A DNA stretch of 64,000 nucleotides, taken from Anaerolineae bacterium (GTDB lineage: Bacteria; Chloroflexota; Anaerolineae; Anaerolineales; UBA11579). Within the stretch, counting starts at the first letter, position 1. The number at the start of each line of letters is the position of its first letter. The stretch lies in the NCBI GenBank assembly GCA_004297445.1, contig SCUK01000012.1, forward strand, positions 1-64,000, written 5' to 3'. A program made the position numbers and the translations under genes. Of the stretch, positions 1-10,824 are shown one piece after another. The notes under the pieces are model-generated. The model was not told where the DNA came from, searched no databases, and saw only the letters and a list, made by a program, of their open reading frames with translations.

Positions 1-390
1 CGGCGTTGGGTGGGGCGGGCGAGCCGGGACTTGCAGAAGACCCTGCCGCCGGAATGGCTGGGCATACTGGAGGAACTCAAGCGCATCATGGAGGAGTTGC
101 CGCCCGAAGGGGGCAGACGCCTGTTTGAACTGTGGAAGCAAGTGCCCGGAAACCTGAAGCAGGGCCAGGCGCGAACCGCGTTGGATGAGTTGCGTTCGGT
201 GCTCATTCGGGTGAGTGAGAATTGGGAGCGCTACACGGCTTTTTTCCACGATCCGGGCATTCCCTGGACCAACAATGCCACCGAGCAGGCGATTGGGCGG
301 ATGAAAATGAGAGCGAAGTCGGTGCGGGGCTACAAGACCACCTCCGGAAGGCTCAATGGGCTGCTGGTCTCCAGTTCAACCCTGACCTGA
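1..390 (+). pseudogene. DDE-type transposase, C-terminal fragment (cut by window start; family not assigned)
   Basis: ORF 10..390 open toward the window edge; C-terminal motif WTNNATEQAIGRMKMRAKSVRGYKT (NNxxEQ-type acidic end of DDE transposases); abrupt SSSTLT* ending next to a 12-bp direct repeat. Confidence 0.65.
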
Positions 391-471
391 AACACCAACC
401 CTGACCTATATTCCGCGCGCCTGCAAAAATTCACCCACCAAATTTGGGACAGCAACGGGAAATCCCGCCCC

Positions 472-500
472 TTGTCAACTGGCAGGCTCCGCGCTATAAT
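472..500 (+). promoter_or_regulatory. sigma70-type promoter of the nusA operon (TTGTCA-N17-TATAAT)
   Basis: TTGTCA 472-477, 17-nt spacer, TATAAT 495-500. Confidence 0.75.
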
Positions 501-530
501 CGTGGTGTAGGTTCAATATGGACGGCGACG

Positions 531-556
531 AGAAGTGGGCAACCCCCACTTTTCTT
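531..556 (+). terminator. Intrinsic-terminator-like hairpin in the nusA 5' leader (possible attenuator)
   Basis: AGAAGTGGG (531-539) / CCCACTTTT (545-553), loop CAACC, followed by CTTGTTGT; lies between promoter and nusA ATG. Confidence 0.6.
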
Positions 557-618
557 GTTGTAACGGCCAAATCTCCCAAAATTCACAAAATTGAGAACCT
601 ACGTGCGGAGACACTCGC

Positions 619-2448
619 ATGGCAAAACAAGAATTTGAACTGGCCTTTAATGAGGTGCTGGACTCGAAACAGCTTCCCAAGGAAATCGTCCTGGAAGCCA
701 TCGAGGCCGCCATGGTATCGGCGTACCGCAAGACGGTAAACGCCAGTACCGCCCAGCACGTGGAGGCCCGGCTTGACCCCGAAACCGGCGGCGTAAGCAT
801 TCATGCCGAAAAAGAAGTGGTCGAGGACGTGCAGGACGAGCGCACCGAAGTGCTGCTCGATGAAGCCCGCAAGTACCACCCGGATGCTGAATTGGGCCAG
901 GTGCTGGTTGTGCCTTCGACGCCGGAAGACTTTGGCCGTGTGGCCGCGCAGACTGCGCGTCAGGTTATCCAGCAGCGCATCCGCGAAGCCGAGCGCGAAG
1001 CCCAATTTAACCATTTCCATATCCAGGTTGGCGAAGTCGTCAATGGCGTGGTCCAGGCCACCAACCCCGGTTTTATTACGCTGGGACTGGACCGGAACGC
1101 TGAGGCGACCATGCCGCGTAACCAGCAGATTCGCGGCGAGCGTTTCCGCGTCCATGACCGGGTGCGCGCCCTGCTGCTGGAAGTGAAACTGGAGCCGCGC
1201 GGCCCTAAGATTACGCTTTCCCGCGCCCACCGCAATTTCCTGCGGCGTTTGCTTGAAGAAGAAGTGCCTGAAATCTATCACGGGCTGGTCGAGATTCGCT
1301 CGATCGCCCGTGAACCTGGCTACCGCAGCAAGGTGGCCGTGGCCGCATTGCAGCCCGGCATTGACCCGGTAGGGGCGTGCGTGGGTGTGCGCGGCGTGCG
1401 CATTCAGGCCATTGTGCGTGAACTGAACGACGAGAAAATCGACGTGATTGAATGGAACCCGGACCACGCCGCCTACATCGCCAAGGCGCTCAGCCCGGCG
1501 CGTGTGAGTGGCGTATACCTGGATGAAAAAGAAAGCGGGCGCACCGCCACCGTGGTGGTGCCGGAAGACCAGCTTAGCCTGGCCATCGGCAAGGATGGGC
1601 AAAATGCCCGCCTGGCCGCCAAGCTCACCGGTTGGCGCATCGACATTAAGAGCCTCACCGAAGCCGCCGCCGAAGCGCTGGTCAAACTACGCGACCATGA
1701 AGAGTTTGCCGGGCAGCGTGAAGCCCTGGCAGACCAGGTGCCGCTGGTGGAAGCCGTGCTCGCCAAGAAGAGCGAAGGCCGCCCGATCGCACCGGAAGAA
1801 TACACCCAGCTCGGTCGTTTCGTCACCCAGATTGAGACGGGCGCTTCCGACCGCCGCCAGGCCGAGCTCGAAGAGCAGCGCGCCCGCGCCGCAGAATTGC
1901 GCTCCCGCATTCCGGCGGCTGCATTCGAAATCCCGCTGGATGACCTGGGTCTCTCGCCTCGCTTGAACATCATCATTACCGGCGAAGGGTACTCGACCAT
2001 CGGCGACCTGATGATTCAGTTGGAAGTTGGCCCCGATGCGCTGTTGGCTCTGAATGGCGTTGGCCCCAAGGCGATGGAAGAGATTCGCACCAAACTGGAT
2101 GCCTTTGTCTTCCCGGAACCTGAACCGGAGCCGGTGGTGGAAGCCGAGCCGCTGGCCGATGTCGAAACCGCAGAGACCGGTGAAGAACTTGTCGAAGCTG
2201 CCGTGACGCCGGAAGAAAAAGCGCAGGTTGTGCTTTCCATCGAAGAAGCGTTTGCCGCCGCGCTGGCCGCAACCCAGGCGGAGTCGGGTGGGGTGGAAGC
2301 CCCGGCTGCCACGGACGACAAGGGCAAGAAGAAGAAAAAGAAATACCGCGAGATCGAATACGATCCGGATAAAGACGTCACCATTGCCCGCAAGAAACGC
2401 AAACAAAAGGGCGATGTGGGTTGGACTGAGTGGGACGATGAACCGTAG
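619..2448 (+). CDS. nusA: Transcription termination/antitermination factor NusA
   Basis: 609 aa; S1/KH architecture, motifs [19 protein letters not shown] and [26 protein letters not shown]; acidic/Lys-rich C-terminal tail. Confidence 0.97.
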   Translation: MAKQEFELAFNEVLDSKQLPKEIVLEAIEAAMVSAYRKTVNASTAQHVEARLDPETGGVSIHAEKEVVEDVQDERTEVLLDEARKYHPDAELGQVLVVPSTPEDFGRVAAQTARQVIQQRIREAEREAQFNHFHIQVGEVVNGVVQATNPGFITLGLDRNAEATMPRNQQIRGERFRVHDRVRALLLEVKLEPRGPKITLSRAHRNFLRRLLEEEVPEIYHGLVEIRSIAREPGYRSKVAVAALQPGIDPVGACVGVRGVRIQAIVRELNDEKIDVIEWNPDHAAYIAKALSPARVSGVYLDEKESGRTATVVVPEDQLSLAIGKDGQNARLAAKLTGWRIDIKSLTEAAAEALVKLRDHEEFAGQREALADQVPLVEAVLAKKSEGRPIAPEEYTQLGRFVTQIETGASDRRQAELEEQRARAAELRSRIPAAAFEIPLDDLGLSPRLNIIITGEGYSTIGDLMIQLEVGPDALLALNGVGPKAMEEIRTKLDAFVFPEPEPEPVVEAEPLADVETAETGEELVEAAVTPEEKAQVVLSIEEAFAAALAATQAESGGVEAPAATDDKGKKKKKKYREIEYDPDKDVTIARKKRKQKGDVGWTEWDDEP

Positions 2449-2456
2449 GCAGTCTC

Positions 2457-2777
2457 TTGGGTAGCGTGGTGACCGCCGGAAAGCAGCCGCCGCGCCGCAA
2501 GCACGTGCCGCAGCGCACTTGTGTGGGCTGCCGCACCGTTCAGGAGAAGCGCGCCCTCATTCGGGTGGTGCGTACGCCGGATGGAGTCCATGTGGACCTC
2601 ACCGGCAAACTGGCCGGGCGTGGCGCCTACCTGCACGACCAGCGCTCGTGCTGGGAACAGGGCATCAAGGGCGCTCTCGCCCGTGCCCTGAAAACTGAAT
2701 TGACCGATACCGACCGCGAACGGCTGAACCAGACCTTACAGTCGCTGCCGGCCGCACCAGACGCCCAAAACCGATGA
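2457..2777 (+). CDS. ylxR: YlxR/RnpM family (DUF448) RNA-binding protein
   Basis: PQRTCVGCRTVQEKRALIRVVR and GRGAYLH motifs; between nusA and infB. Confidence 0.93.
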   Translation: MGSVVTAGKQPPRRKHVPQRTCVGCRTVQEKRALIRVVRTPDGVHVDLTGKLAGRGAYLHDQRSCWEQGIKGALARALKTELTDTDRERLNQTLQSLPAAPDAQNR

Positions 2778-2905
2778 CCATGGCGGGCTAAGCGTCTACC
2801 GCCCCGGCCGGGGCCTGGCAGTTTCGGGGTCATTATCGGAACCCCCTATCCGTATCAGCGGCTTTGCCGCCACTGGCGGTCTGTTGCGGATAAAAGGAGA
2901 AACAC

Positions 2906-4714
2906 ATGAGCACAAATACGGAAATCAAGAACATTGAACTGCCTGGCAGCCTCACGGTGCGCGAACTTGCAGAGATGCTGGGCAATACGCCCATTGACAT
3001 TATTAAAATCCTGATGTCCAACGGGGTGATGGCGAACATTAACCAGGTGATCGATTTTGATACGGCCGCCATCGTGGCCTCCGAGTTGGGTTTTGAAGCC
3101 ACGCTGAAGGCCATTGACCAGGTGGAGCAGGAAGACAAGGGTGAAATCGCCCTCTGGAAACGCCTGATTGCTGACGAACCCCAGGCGGAATTGCGTGCCC
3201 GCCCGCCGGTGGTCACCATCCTCGGCCACGTTGACCACGGCAAGACCACCCTGCTGGATGCCATCCGCCAGACCAATGTAGTGGAAGGCGAGGCCGGAGG
3301 CATCACTCAGCATATCGGCGCATATCAGGTCATCCACAACGGCAAGACTGTCACGTTTCTGGATACGCCCGGCCACGCCGCGTTCACCGCGATGCGCTCA
3401 CGCGGCGCGCAGGGCGCGGATATCGTTATCCTGGTGGTGGCTGCCGATGATGGCGTCATGCCCCAGACCCGCGAAGCCTACAACCACGCCCGCGCCGCCA
3501 AGGTGCCGATGGTGGTGGCGATGAACAAAATTGACCGCCCGAATGCCAACCCGGAGCGTGTGAAGCAGCAACTGGCCGATATGGGCCTGGTCCCGGACGA
3601 TTGGGACGGCGATACGATGGTAGTTCCGGTTTCGGCGAAGCAGAAGCAGGGCATCGAAGACCTGCTGGAAGCGGTGCAGTTGGTGGCGGAGAACACCCAG
3701 ATTCAGGCCAACCCGGAGGGTCAGGTGTTTGGCACCGTCATTGAGGCCGAGCGCGACAAATCGCGCGGCGTCACCGCCACCATCCTTGTCCAGAACGGCA
3801 CCCTGAGAATGGGCGATACGCTGGTGGCCGGAATGACCTACGGGCGCATCCGTGCCATGTTTGACCATCACGGCGAGGCAATTGAAGAAGCCGGCCCTTC
3901 CGCGCCGGTTTCTGTGCTTGGCTTGAGCGACGTCCCGACAGCCGGCGACTTGTTCCGCGTGGTGGAGAACGACCGTGCCGCGCGTGGCATTGTCGCCGAG
4001 CGTGAAGAAAAGGCCAAGGAAACCAAGGAAGAAGCCGGCCGCACCCGCAAACTGGAGAACGTATTCAATCGCTTCCAGTCCGGCGAGATGCGCGAACTGC
4101 GCCTGATTGTGAAGGCTGATGTGCAGGGGTCGCTCGAACCTATTGTTTCATCCCTCAAAGAAATCAAGGGCGAGGATGAACTGGGCGAAATTCGCGTTAA
4201 CGTCCTGCACTCCGCTACCGGCAATGTCGTCGGCGACGATGTCAGCCTCGCCAGCGCGTCGGATGCCATCGTGCTGGGTTTCAGCGTGGATGTGGACAAT
4301 GCCGCTGCCCGCCAGGCCGAGACCGAAGGCGTCGAAATTCGAACCTATGACATTATTTACCGGCTGACGGAAGATGTTGAAAAGGCTCTCAAAGGCATGC
4401 TTGAACCGGAAGATGTTGAGAAGGTTCTTGGCAAAGCCGAAGTGCGCCAGTTGTTTGAGATTAAGAAGATTGGCGTAATTGCCGGCTGCCGCGTCACCGA
4501 GGGCGAAATCAAGCGCACCGCCCGCATGCGGGTTGTGCGCGGGGGCGAGAAGGTCATCTTCGAAGGCCCGATTTCCTCGCTCAAGCATGAACGTGATGAT
4601 GTGCGCGACGTGCGCAACGGGTTTGAATGTGGCATTGGCATCGAGGGCTTCACCGATTTCAAGATTGGCGATGTCCTTGAATGTTTCATCATTGAGAAGA
4701 CGGCCCATAAGTAG
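2906..4714 (+). CDS. infB: Translation initiation factor IF-2 (short form)
   Basis: 602 aa; [34 protein letters not shown] motifs. Confidence 0.98.
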   Translation: MSTNTEIKNIELPGSLTVRELAEMLGNTPIDIIKILMSNGVMANINQVIDFDTAAIVASELGFEATLKAIDQVEQEDKGEIALWKRLIADEPQAELRARPPVVTILGHVDHGKTTLLDAIRQTNVVEGEAGGITQHIGAYQVIHNGKTVTFLDTPGHAAFTAMRSRGAQGADIVILVVAADDGVMPQTREAYNHARAAKVPMVVAMNKIDRPNANPERVKQQLADMGLVPDDWDGDTMVVPVSAKQKQGIEDLLEAVQLVAENTQIQANPEGQVFGTVIEAERDKSRGVTATILVQNGTLRMGDTLVAGMTYGRIRAMFDHHGEAIEEAGPSAPVSVLGLSDVPTAGDLFRVVENDRAARGIVAEREEKAKETKEEAGRTRKLENVFNRFQSGEMRELRLIVKADVQGSLEPIVSSLKEIKGEDELGEIRVNVLHSATGNVVGDDVSLASASDAIVLGFSVDVDNAAARQAETEGVEIRTYDIIYRLTEDVEKALKGMLEPEDVEKVLGKAEVRQLFEIKKIGVIAGCRVTEGEIKRTARMRVVRGGEKVIFEGPISSLKHERDDVRDVRNGFECGIGIEGFTDFKIGDVLECFIIEKTAHK

Positions 4715-4744
4715 CCGTGCAGGTTTAAGGAAAGCCGAAACACG

Positions 4745-5137
4745 ATGGTATCTCAAAGCCGTGCCCTGCGCGTCGGGGAGCGCATTCAGCAGGAACTTTC
4801 CGAGCTCCTACTGTTTTCCGTCACCGACCCCCGCTTGCGCCAGATTTTTGTGACCCAGGTTCGGGTGGACCGCGAACTGGAATATGCCAACATCTTCGTC
4901 TCGGCGCTGGAAGGGCCTGAGCGCATGGACGAAATCCTGGCGGGCCTGCGTCACGCCGCTGGATTCCTGCGCCACGAACTGGCCCGGCGGGTGGAACTCC
5001 GCAGTTTCCCTCAATTGCGATTCCACTGGGACCCCACGCCGGAACACGCCGCCCACATTGACCAGTTGATTTCGGGCCTGAACACCGGCAAGCAAGACCC
5101 CAAACAAGAAGACCAGACCCCGCCTGACGATGAATAA
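4745..5137 (+). CDS. rbfA: 30S ribosome-binding factor RbfA
   Basis: RbfA-like sequence (SRALRVGERIQQELSELL, LRHELARRVELRSFPQLRFHWD); position after infB. Confidence 0.95.
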   Translation: MVSQSRALRVGERIQQELSELLLFSVTDPRLRQIFVTQVRVDRELEYANIFVSALEGPERMDEILAGLRHAAGFLRHELARRVELRSFPQLRFHWDPTPEHAAHIDQLISGLNTGKQDPKQEDQTPPDDE

Positions 5138-6113
5138 AGCGCTGCTGAATGAAGCGCGGGCGCTGCTCGGCGCCGCGCAGCGCATCCTGGTCGCCGGTCA
5201 TGTGCGGCCGGATGGCGATGCCATTGGCTCTGTGTTGGGTCTGGGCATGGCGCTGGAAGCCCAGGGCAAGGCCGTCCAGATGGTGCTGGCCGATGGCGTA
5301 TCGTCCTCCATGAAGTTCATCCCAGGTAGTGACCGCATCGTCACCAAAGCCAGCGGCGAGTTTGACCTCGTCGTGGCGCTGGATACCGGCGACCTAGAAC
5401 GTCTCGGTACCGCCATCCCGGCGGGGCGGGCGATTGACCTCAATATTGACCATCACCCCACCAATACGCTCTACGGGCGGCTTAACCTGGTTGACCCGCA
5501 GGCAGCGGCCGTTGCCGAGATTTTGGCGCAACACTTGCCCGACCTCGGTCTGGCATTCACCCCGGAAGTGCGCGCCGCCCTGCTCACCGGTCTGCTGACG
5601 GATACCATCGGCTTCCGCACGCCCAACACCCGCCCGGGCACCCTGCGTCTGGCCGCCGATTTGCTGGAAGGCGGCGCGCCGCTGGCCCACCTGTATTTTG
5701 AAGCCCTTACCAAACGCACGTTTTCCTCGGTACGTTTGTGGGGGCAGGCGCTTGGAAAGGTCAAGCTGGCTGACGGCATCGTCTGGGCGACCATCAGCCG
5801 GGAAGATGCCAGGGCGGCGGGTTACTCCGGCCGTGATGATGCCGACCTGGTGAACTGGCTGGCTTCCGTGGCGGAATCCGAAATTGCTCTTGTCCTTGTC
5901 CAGCAGGATGACGAGACGGTGAAAGTCTCCTGGCGTGCCGAAGACGGCGCCGATGTAGCCCAGGTTGCGGTACAATTTGGTGGCGGCGGCCATGTGGCTG
6001 CTTCAGGCGCCGTGGTAAAGGGGAATCTTTTGGAGGTGGAGGAGCGCGTACTCAAAGCGACCGCCGCTATTCTTACAGAGCGTTTACAAAATCCCAACAC
6101 TGAATCGCTATAA
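5130..6113 (+). CDS. nrnA: DHH/DHHA1 family phosphoesterase (NrnA-like oligoribonuclease/pAp phosphatase)
   Basis: GHVRPDGDAIGS, DHHPTN, C-terminal FGGGGHVAASGA; overlaps rbfA end. Confidence 0.93.
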   Translation: MNKALLNEARALLGAAQRILVAGHVRPDGDAIGSVLGLGMALEAQGKAVQMVLADGVSSSMKFIPGSDRIVTKASGEFDLVVALDTGDLERLGTAIPAGRAIDLNIDHHPTNTLYGRLNLVDPQAAAVAEILAQHLPDLGLAFTPEVRAALLTGLLTDTIGFRTPNTRPGTLRLAADLLEGGAPLAHLYFEALTKRTFSSVRLWGQALGKVKLADGIVWATISREDARAAGYSGRDDADLVNWLASVAESEIALVLVQQDDETVKVSWRAEDGADVAQVAVQFGGGGHVAASGAVVKGNLLEVEERVLKATAAILTERLQNPNTESL

Positions 6114-6217
6114 TAGAGTCGGTCAGAAATCGTTTAAAAAGGTGAGTGACCATTGATTCTTTCCCGCGCGTGGGACTTGGGGGAACCAGATAACGGGGAG
6201 ACAGGACAGGATATCTA

Positions 6218-7126
6218 ATGGACCAAAAAGCTGTGGATAACCTCGTTTCAGGCGTAATTGTCGTGGATAAGCCCGTTGGGCTGACTTCCCACGATGTAGT
6301 ACAGATCATTCGCAAGGGCACCAATATCCGCCGCGCCGGTCATACCGGCACGCTTGACCCGCGCGCCTCTGGTGTGCTGGTGGTACTGCTGGGGCCGGCC
6401 GTCCGCCTGAGCGAATATGTCTCGGCGTCAGACAAACGCTACCAGGCCACCATCCGGCTTGGCAGCAGCACCGATACGTATGACTCCGAAGGCGCCATGC
6501 AGGGCGAAGAAATGCCCGTAGACGTCACCGAAGAGAAATTCCTCGAAATCCTGAAGAGTTTTGAAGGCGAAAAGGAACAGGTCCCGCCGCCATATTCCGC
6601 CGTGCACGTGGACGGCAAACGCGCCTACGAACTGGCGCGCCAGGGCGAGGAAGTGGAACTGGAACCGCGCATGATTAACGTCTACAGCCTGGACCTGCTG
6701 GAATGGGCGCCCCCCGAAGTGGTGATTGATGTCTATTGCTCCAGCGGCACCTACGTGCGCTCGCTGGCGCATGACCTCGGCCAGTTGCTCGGTTGTGGGG
6801 CGCACCTGATTGGTCTGCGCCGTACCAAGAGCGGCCAGTTCACCCTGCGGGATGCCACCAGTCTGCGCCGCCTGCGCGACTCATTTGACTCAGGCGATTG
6901 GGCGCAGTTCCTCATCCCCGCCGCCGAAGCGCTGGGCGATTGGAAGACGATTGTGGTCGGCGGCGAACTTCTCGAAACCGTCCGCCATGGTCACCGCTTC
7001 CCCAATGAAGATGGCAGCACTGGTTGGGCGCGCGCCATCAGTGAACAGGGCGACCTCGTGGCTCTTCTGGAGGCCGATGAAGAGACCAAGGAGTGGCAGC
7101 CCAAAAAGGTCTTCTTCACCAGCTAG
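6218..7126 (+). CDS. truB: tRNA pseudouridine(55) synthase TruB
   Basis: VDKPVGLTSHDVV, HTGTLDPRASGVL, SGTYVRSLAHDLG motifs. Confidence 0.97.
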   Translation: MDQKAVDNLVSGVIVVDKPVGLTSHDVVQIIRKGTNIRRAGHTGTLDPRASGVLVVLLGPAVRLSEYVSASDKRYQATIRLGSSTDTYDSEGAMQGEEMPVDVTEEKFLEILKSFEGEKEQVPPPYSAVHVDGKRAYELARQGEEVELEPRMINVYSLDLLEWAPPEVVIDVYCSSGTYVRSLAHDLGQLLGCGAHLIGLRRTKSGQFTLRDATSLRRLRDSFDSGDWAQFLIPAAEALGDWKTIVVGGELLETVRHGHRFPNEDGSTGWARAISEQGDLVALLEADEETKEWQPKKVFFTS

Positions 7127-7144
7127 GCAATACCGAATAGAATG

Positions 7145-7178
7145 AACCTTGCGGGTGTTCCCCGCAAGGTTTTTGTTT
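7145..7178 (+). terminator. Intrinsic terminator after truB
   Basis: AACCTTGCGGG (7145-7155) / CCCGCAAGGTT (7161-7171), 11-bp stem, then TTTGTTT. Confidence 0.85.
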
Positions 7179-7220
7179 AACGGCCAGCCTGTGTTTGGAG
7201 TTGATAAAATTATTCCACCC

Positions 7221-8162
7221 ATGCAGCACACCCGCGACCTCCAATCCCTTTCGCTCACCAACACGTTTCTTTCGGTCGGTGTGTTCGATGGCGTGCACCG
7301 CGGTCACCGCGCCATCCTCGAACCAATGGTGGCTGCTGCGCGTGCCGCCGGAACCACCGCCGTAGCCCTGACATTTGACCCGCACCCTACAGTGGTGTTC
7401 AGCGGCCCGCGCGATGGCTTTCTGCTCACCAGCCCGGAAGAACGCGCCGAACTCCTGGGGGCGCTGGGCCTGGATGTTCTCATTACATTCCCCTTTAGCC
7501 GCGACGCTGCCGCCACGCCGGCGCGCGACTTTGTGGAGGCGCTGCACGCCCGCCTGGGCTTGAAAGAACTATGGGTTGGGCATGACTTTGCGATGGGTTA
7601 CAAGCGGCAGGGTGACGTGTCTACCCTCCGTGCGCTTGGCGCAGAACTTGGCTTCACCGTCAATGCCGTGCCGGCGCTGGAAAACGGAGATGGACCGATT
7701 TCTTCCACCCGTATCCGGCAGCACCTCGCCGCGGGGGAGGTACAGTTCGCCAACAGCCTGTTGGGCCGGGAATACAGCCTGCGGGGAGTCGTCATCCGCG
7801 GCGATGGCCGTGGACGCACCATTGGCATCCCCACCGCCAACCTCAACATTCCGCCGGACCGGGCCACGCCGGCCAACGGGGTCTACGCAGGTTGGGCGCA
7901 GATTGGCGCAGAACGGGTGATGGCCGTGACCAATATTGGCCTGCGCCCCACCTTTGAGCAGGCCGCCCCGCGCCGCACGGTGGAAGCGCACCTCCTGGAT
8001 TTTGACCGCGACCTCTATGGCACAGAGTTGGCCCTCAGCTTTGCCGCCCGCTTGCGCGGTGAGCAGAAGTTCAGCGACATCGATGCACTGGTGGCTCAAA
8101 TTCGAAACGATATCGAGCAGGCGCGCCAGGACCTCCAGACCGGTCAGGGCGGCGCTTCTTAA
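7221..8162 (+). CDS. ribF: Bifunctional riboflavin kinase/FAD synthetase (start chosen at internal ATG; listed ORF begins 7149)
   Basis: LSVGVFDGVHRGHRAIL, GRTIGIPTANL, NIGLRPTF motifs. Confidence 0.95.
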   Translation: MQHTRDLQSLSLTNTFLSVGVFDGVHRGHRAILEPMVAAARAAGTTAVALTFDPHPTVVFSGPRDGFLLTSPEERAELLGALGLDVLITFPFSRDAAATPARDFVEALHARLGLKELWVGHDFAMGYKRQGDVSTLRALGAELGFTVNAVPALENGDGPISSTRIRQHLAAGEVQFANSLLGREYSLRGVVIRGDGRGRTIGIPTANLNIPPDRATPANGVYAGWAQIGAERVMAVTNIGLRPTFEQAAPRRTVEAHLLDFDRDLYGTELALSFAARLRGEQKFSDIDALVAQIRNDIEQARQDLQTGQGGAS

Positions 8163-8252
8163 GGTTAATGCGCTATTGCATTCCCACACACTGTGCTTTA
8201 ATGAATTATTCTTTTCAACTTGTTTCGTCTGTGCCAGTGATCCTGACCTCTC

Positions 8253-9047
8253 ATGCGCCAATACCTTGACCTGATGCAGTACGTCCTCGACCACGGGGCG
8301 GAGAAGACCGACCGCACCGGCACCGGGACGCGCTCCGTGTTCGGCTACCAGATGCGCTTCGATCTGGCGCAGGGTTTCCCGCTGGTCACCACCAAGCGCA
8401 TTCACACCAAATCCGTCATTCACGAATTGCTTTGGTTCCTGGCCGGGGACACCAACGTGGCCTACTTGCAGGAAAACGGGGTGCGTATCTGGAACGAATG
8501 GGCCGATGAACATGGCGAACTCGGCCCGGTGTACGGGGCGCAGTGGCGCAGCTGGCGCGGGGCGGATGGTGCAACCGTGGACCAGATATCGCAGTTGGTG
8601 GAGATGATAAAGACCAAACCGGATTCCCGGCGGCTGATTGTCAGCGCCTGGAACGTCGCGGAATTGGATGAGATGGCTCTCCCTCCCTGCCACACGTTGT
8701 TCCAGTTTTACGTAGCCGGCGGCCGGTTGTCCTGCCAGTTGTATCAGCGTTCAGCGGACATCTTCCTCGGCGTGCCTTTCAACATCGCCTCGTACGCGTT
8801 GCTGACGCTGATGATGGCGCAGGTCTGCGACCTCCAGCCGGGTGACTTCGTCCACACGCTGGGTGACGCACACCTGTACAACAACCACCTGGATCAGGCC
8901 CGCCTGCAACTTGCGCGAGACCCCTTCCCGCTGCCTGCAATGCACCTCAATCCGGCGGCGAAGGACATCTTTGCGTTCAAGTTTGAAGATTTCACACTGG
9001 AAGACTACCAGTATCACTCCCACATTCCCGCGCCGGTGGCGATATGA
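8253..9047 (+). CDS. thyA: Thymidylate synthase
   Basis: [42 protein letters not shown] active-site region. Confidence 0.98.
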   Translation: MRQYLDLMQYVLDHGAEKTDRTGTGTRSVFGYQMRFDLAQGFPLVTTKRIHTKSVIHELLWFLAGDTNVAYLQENGVRIWNEWADEHGELGPVYGAQWRSWRGADGATVDQISQLVEMIKTKPDSRRLIVSAWNVAELDEMALPPCHTLFQFYVAGGRLSCQLYQRSADIFLGVPFNIASYALLTLMMAQVCDLQPGDFVHTLGDAHLYNNHLDQARLQLARDPFPLPAMHLNPAAKDIFAFKFEDFTLEDYQYHSHIPAPVAI

Positions 9048-9538
9048 TTGTCTCCGTCATTGTTGCCGTGGAAGAGGGTGGGGGGATTGGCTACCGCGGC
9101 GGCATCCCCTGGAAACTCAAGGACGACCTGAAACTATTCAAAGAAACCACCATGGGGCATCATCTGGTGGTGGGCCGCAAGACATGGGAGAGCATTGGCC
9201 GCGCTCTGCCGGGCCGTAAGATGTTGGTCGTTACCCGCCAATCGGAGTACCATGCGGAAGGTGCCGAGGTGGTCGGTTCGTTAAGCGAGGCTCTCACGCT
9301 GGCGCAAAGCCGTGGCGAGACCGAGGTCTTTATCGGCGGCGGCGCCGAACTGTATGCCGAAGCGCTGCCCATCGCCGACCGGCTGTACTACACCCGGGTG
9401 CTGGCCAGAGTGCTCTGTGACACGTTGTTCCCGTGGCAAGGGGAAATGACCCTGCACGAGGTGGAACGGCGCGAGTTCCCCGCCAATGAACGCAATGAAT
9501 ACCCGTTTGTGTGGCGCGTGATGGAACGGCGCATGTAA
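9044..9538 (+). CDS. folA: Dihydrofolate reductase
   Basis: [45 protein letters not shown] overlap with thyA. Confidence 0.97.
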   Translation: MIVSVIVAVEEGGGIGYRGGIPWKLKDDLKLFKETTMGHHLVVGRKTWESIGRALPGRKMLVVTRQSEYHAEGAEVVGSLSEALTLAQSRGETEVFIGGGAELYAEALPIADRLYYTRVLARVLCDTLFPWQGEMTLHEVERREFPANERNEYPFVWRVMERRM

Positions 9539-9645
9539 GGCCGTCTCCTACTTTTGACCGATTAATCCCCAAACCTACAGGCAAATCAATAGCTTTGGCA
9601 CTCAGGTGCTTAAGCGGTTCTATCCGGCCGCGTTAGCATTGGGGC

Positions 9646-10071
9646 ATGTTACGCTGGCTGATTTTCCTTTTCTGGTTGAGTGGCACAATCTTCCCGTACA
9701 CCTGGCTGCGGCGCGAGTCGTCGCGTTTTCGCCTGTTGGTGGACACTTTCTTTGGTGCCGAGTGGGTGCACGTCGTGGGTCATCTGCTGCTGTATGCCAC
9801 CCTGGCCTGCCTGATTTGGTGGGCGCTGCGTCGTCGTCCGGGCTGGCTGGGCTCGGCGGCCACGCTGGCCTTCGCGTTTCCGGTTGGCTTCATGCAGGAG
9901 GGGCTGCAATCCTTTTTCCGTCGAGGTGCCTTTGGCGGCCCGGAGTTGTTTGACGTGCTGGTGGATCTCACCGGGGCACTAATCGGCCTGGTGCTGGCGC
10001 GGCTATTGTTCAGCGAACGAAAGCCTGCTGGGATTCCCCGCAAGGCCAACCGGGCCAATTTCCCTACTTGA
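9646..10071 (+). CDS. VanZ-like small membrane protein
   Basis: Four predicted TM segments; HVVGHLLLYATLACLIWW and GFMQEGLQSFFRRGAFGGPELFDVLVDLTGALIG typical of VanZ-like proteins. Confidence 0.7.
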   Translation: MLRWLIFLFWLSGTIFPYTWLRRESSRFRLLVDTFFGAEWVHVVGHLLLYATLACLIWWALRRRPGWLGSAATLAFAFPVGFMQEGLQSFFRRGAFGGPELFDVLVDLTGALIGLVLARLLFSERKPAGIPRKANRANFPT

Positions 10072-10114
10072 GAAGTAAATTTCAGAGCAGCGCATCCAAT
10101 AACCTTAGGGCTAT

Positions 10115-10732
10115 TTATCGTTCTCGCGTGTACAGATACGCCCGCTCGATGGTGATTAGCGCGCCGCCTTCGCCTTCTTCCACCGTGAAGCGTGTGGACA
10201 GCGCCAGCGTTTTGCCATCGTCAAGGATTTGAAATGCCAGCGATAGGCTGGGAGAAGAAACCAGGGGGGCTTGGTCTTCCAATGAAGTAGGGATTCCCTG
10301 GTCCCCGGGGCTGTAGACGCAGGTGTTGCCCCAGGGTTCTGCCATGGTTTCGGCGAGGAGATCCAGGTCTTCGGCGCGCCAGCGTATCTCGCCTGCGGCT
10401 TCCTCCGTGTACACCAGTTCAATGGGAATCGAGTACGCGCCGGTCAAGGCACAGGTCCAGTTCTCCGCTGCACCCGCCAGGCGATATTCATTGCCCACCT
10501 GTTCCACCAGAATCAGGTCTTCCTCATCAATGATCAGCAACGTCCCGATGACTGTGAACGGCGGCTCCACCACCGGCTGGTCCGGCCCGGCGGTGCGGCG
10601 CACAACCATCTCCGTGCGCCGCCAGGTGCCCTCCAGCGAATCGGTTTGGCCGATGCCGAGGATGGGAGTTGAACACGCGGCCAGTGCCAGCGTCAGGAGA
10701 ATCAAGAGGAATGTTCTAGGAAGTTTGCCCAT
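10115..10732 (-). CDS. Putative lipoprotein of unknown function
   Basis: N-terminal lipobox MGKLPRTFLLILLTLALAACS. Confidence 0.7.
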   Translation of the reverse strand: MGKLPRTFLLILLTLALAACSTPILGIGQTDSLEGTWRRTEMVVRRTAGPDQPVVEPPFTVIGTLLIIDEEDLILVEQVGNEYRLAGAAENWTCALTGAYSIPIELVYTEEAAGEIRWRAEDLDLLAETMAEPWGNTCVYSPGDQGIPTSLEDQAPLVSSPSLSLAFQILDDGKTLALSTRFTVEEGEGGALITIERAYLYTRER

Positions 10733-10824
10733 GCGGTTTCCTTTGCGAGTTTCACTATTATAGACTCATCTCCTGTCCCATTGGTCAGTTAGACGCTCAT
10801 CTAATCAGTGGTATTATCACCTTT

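Noticed and set aside
6083-6114. Possible truB promoter (TTTACA ... TATAAT at the nrnA stop)
   Set aside because: Good -10 but 20-nt spacer; operon read-through equally likely, so not listed as a feature
7569-8693. Minus-strand ORF of 374 aa spanning ribF and thyA
   Set aside because: Antisense to two strongly conserved genes; low-complexity composition typical of GC-rich shadow frames
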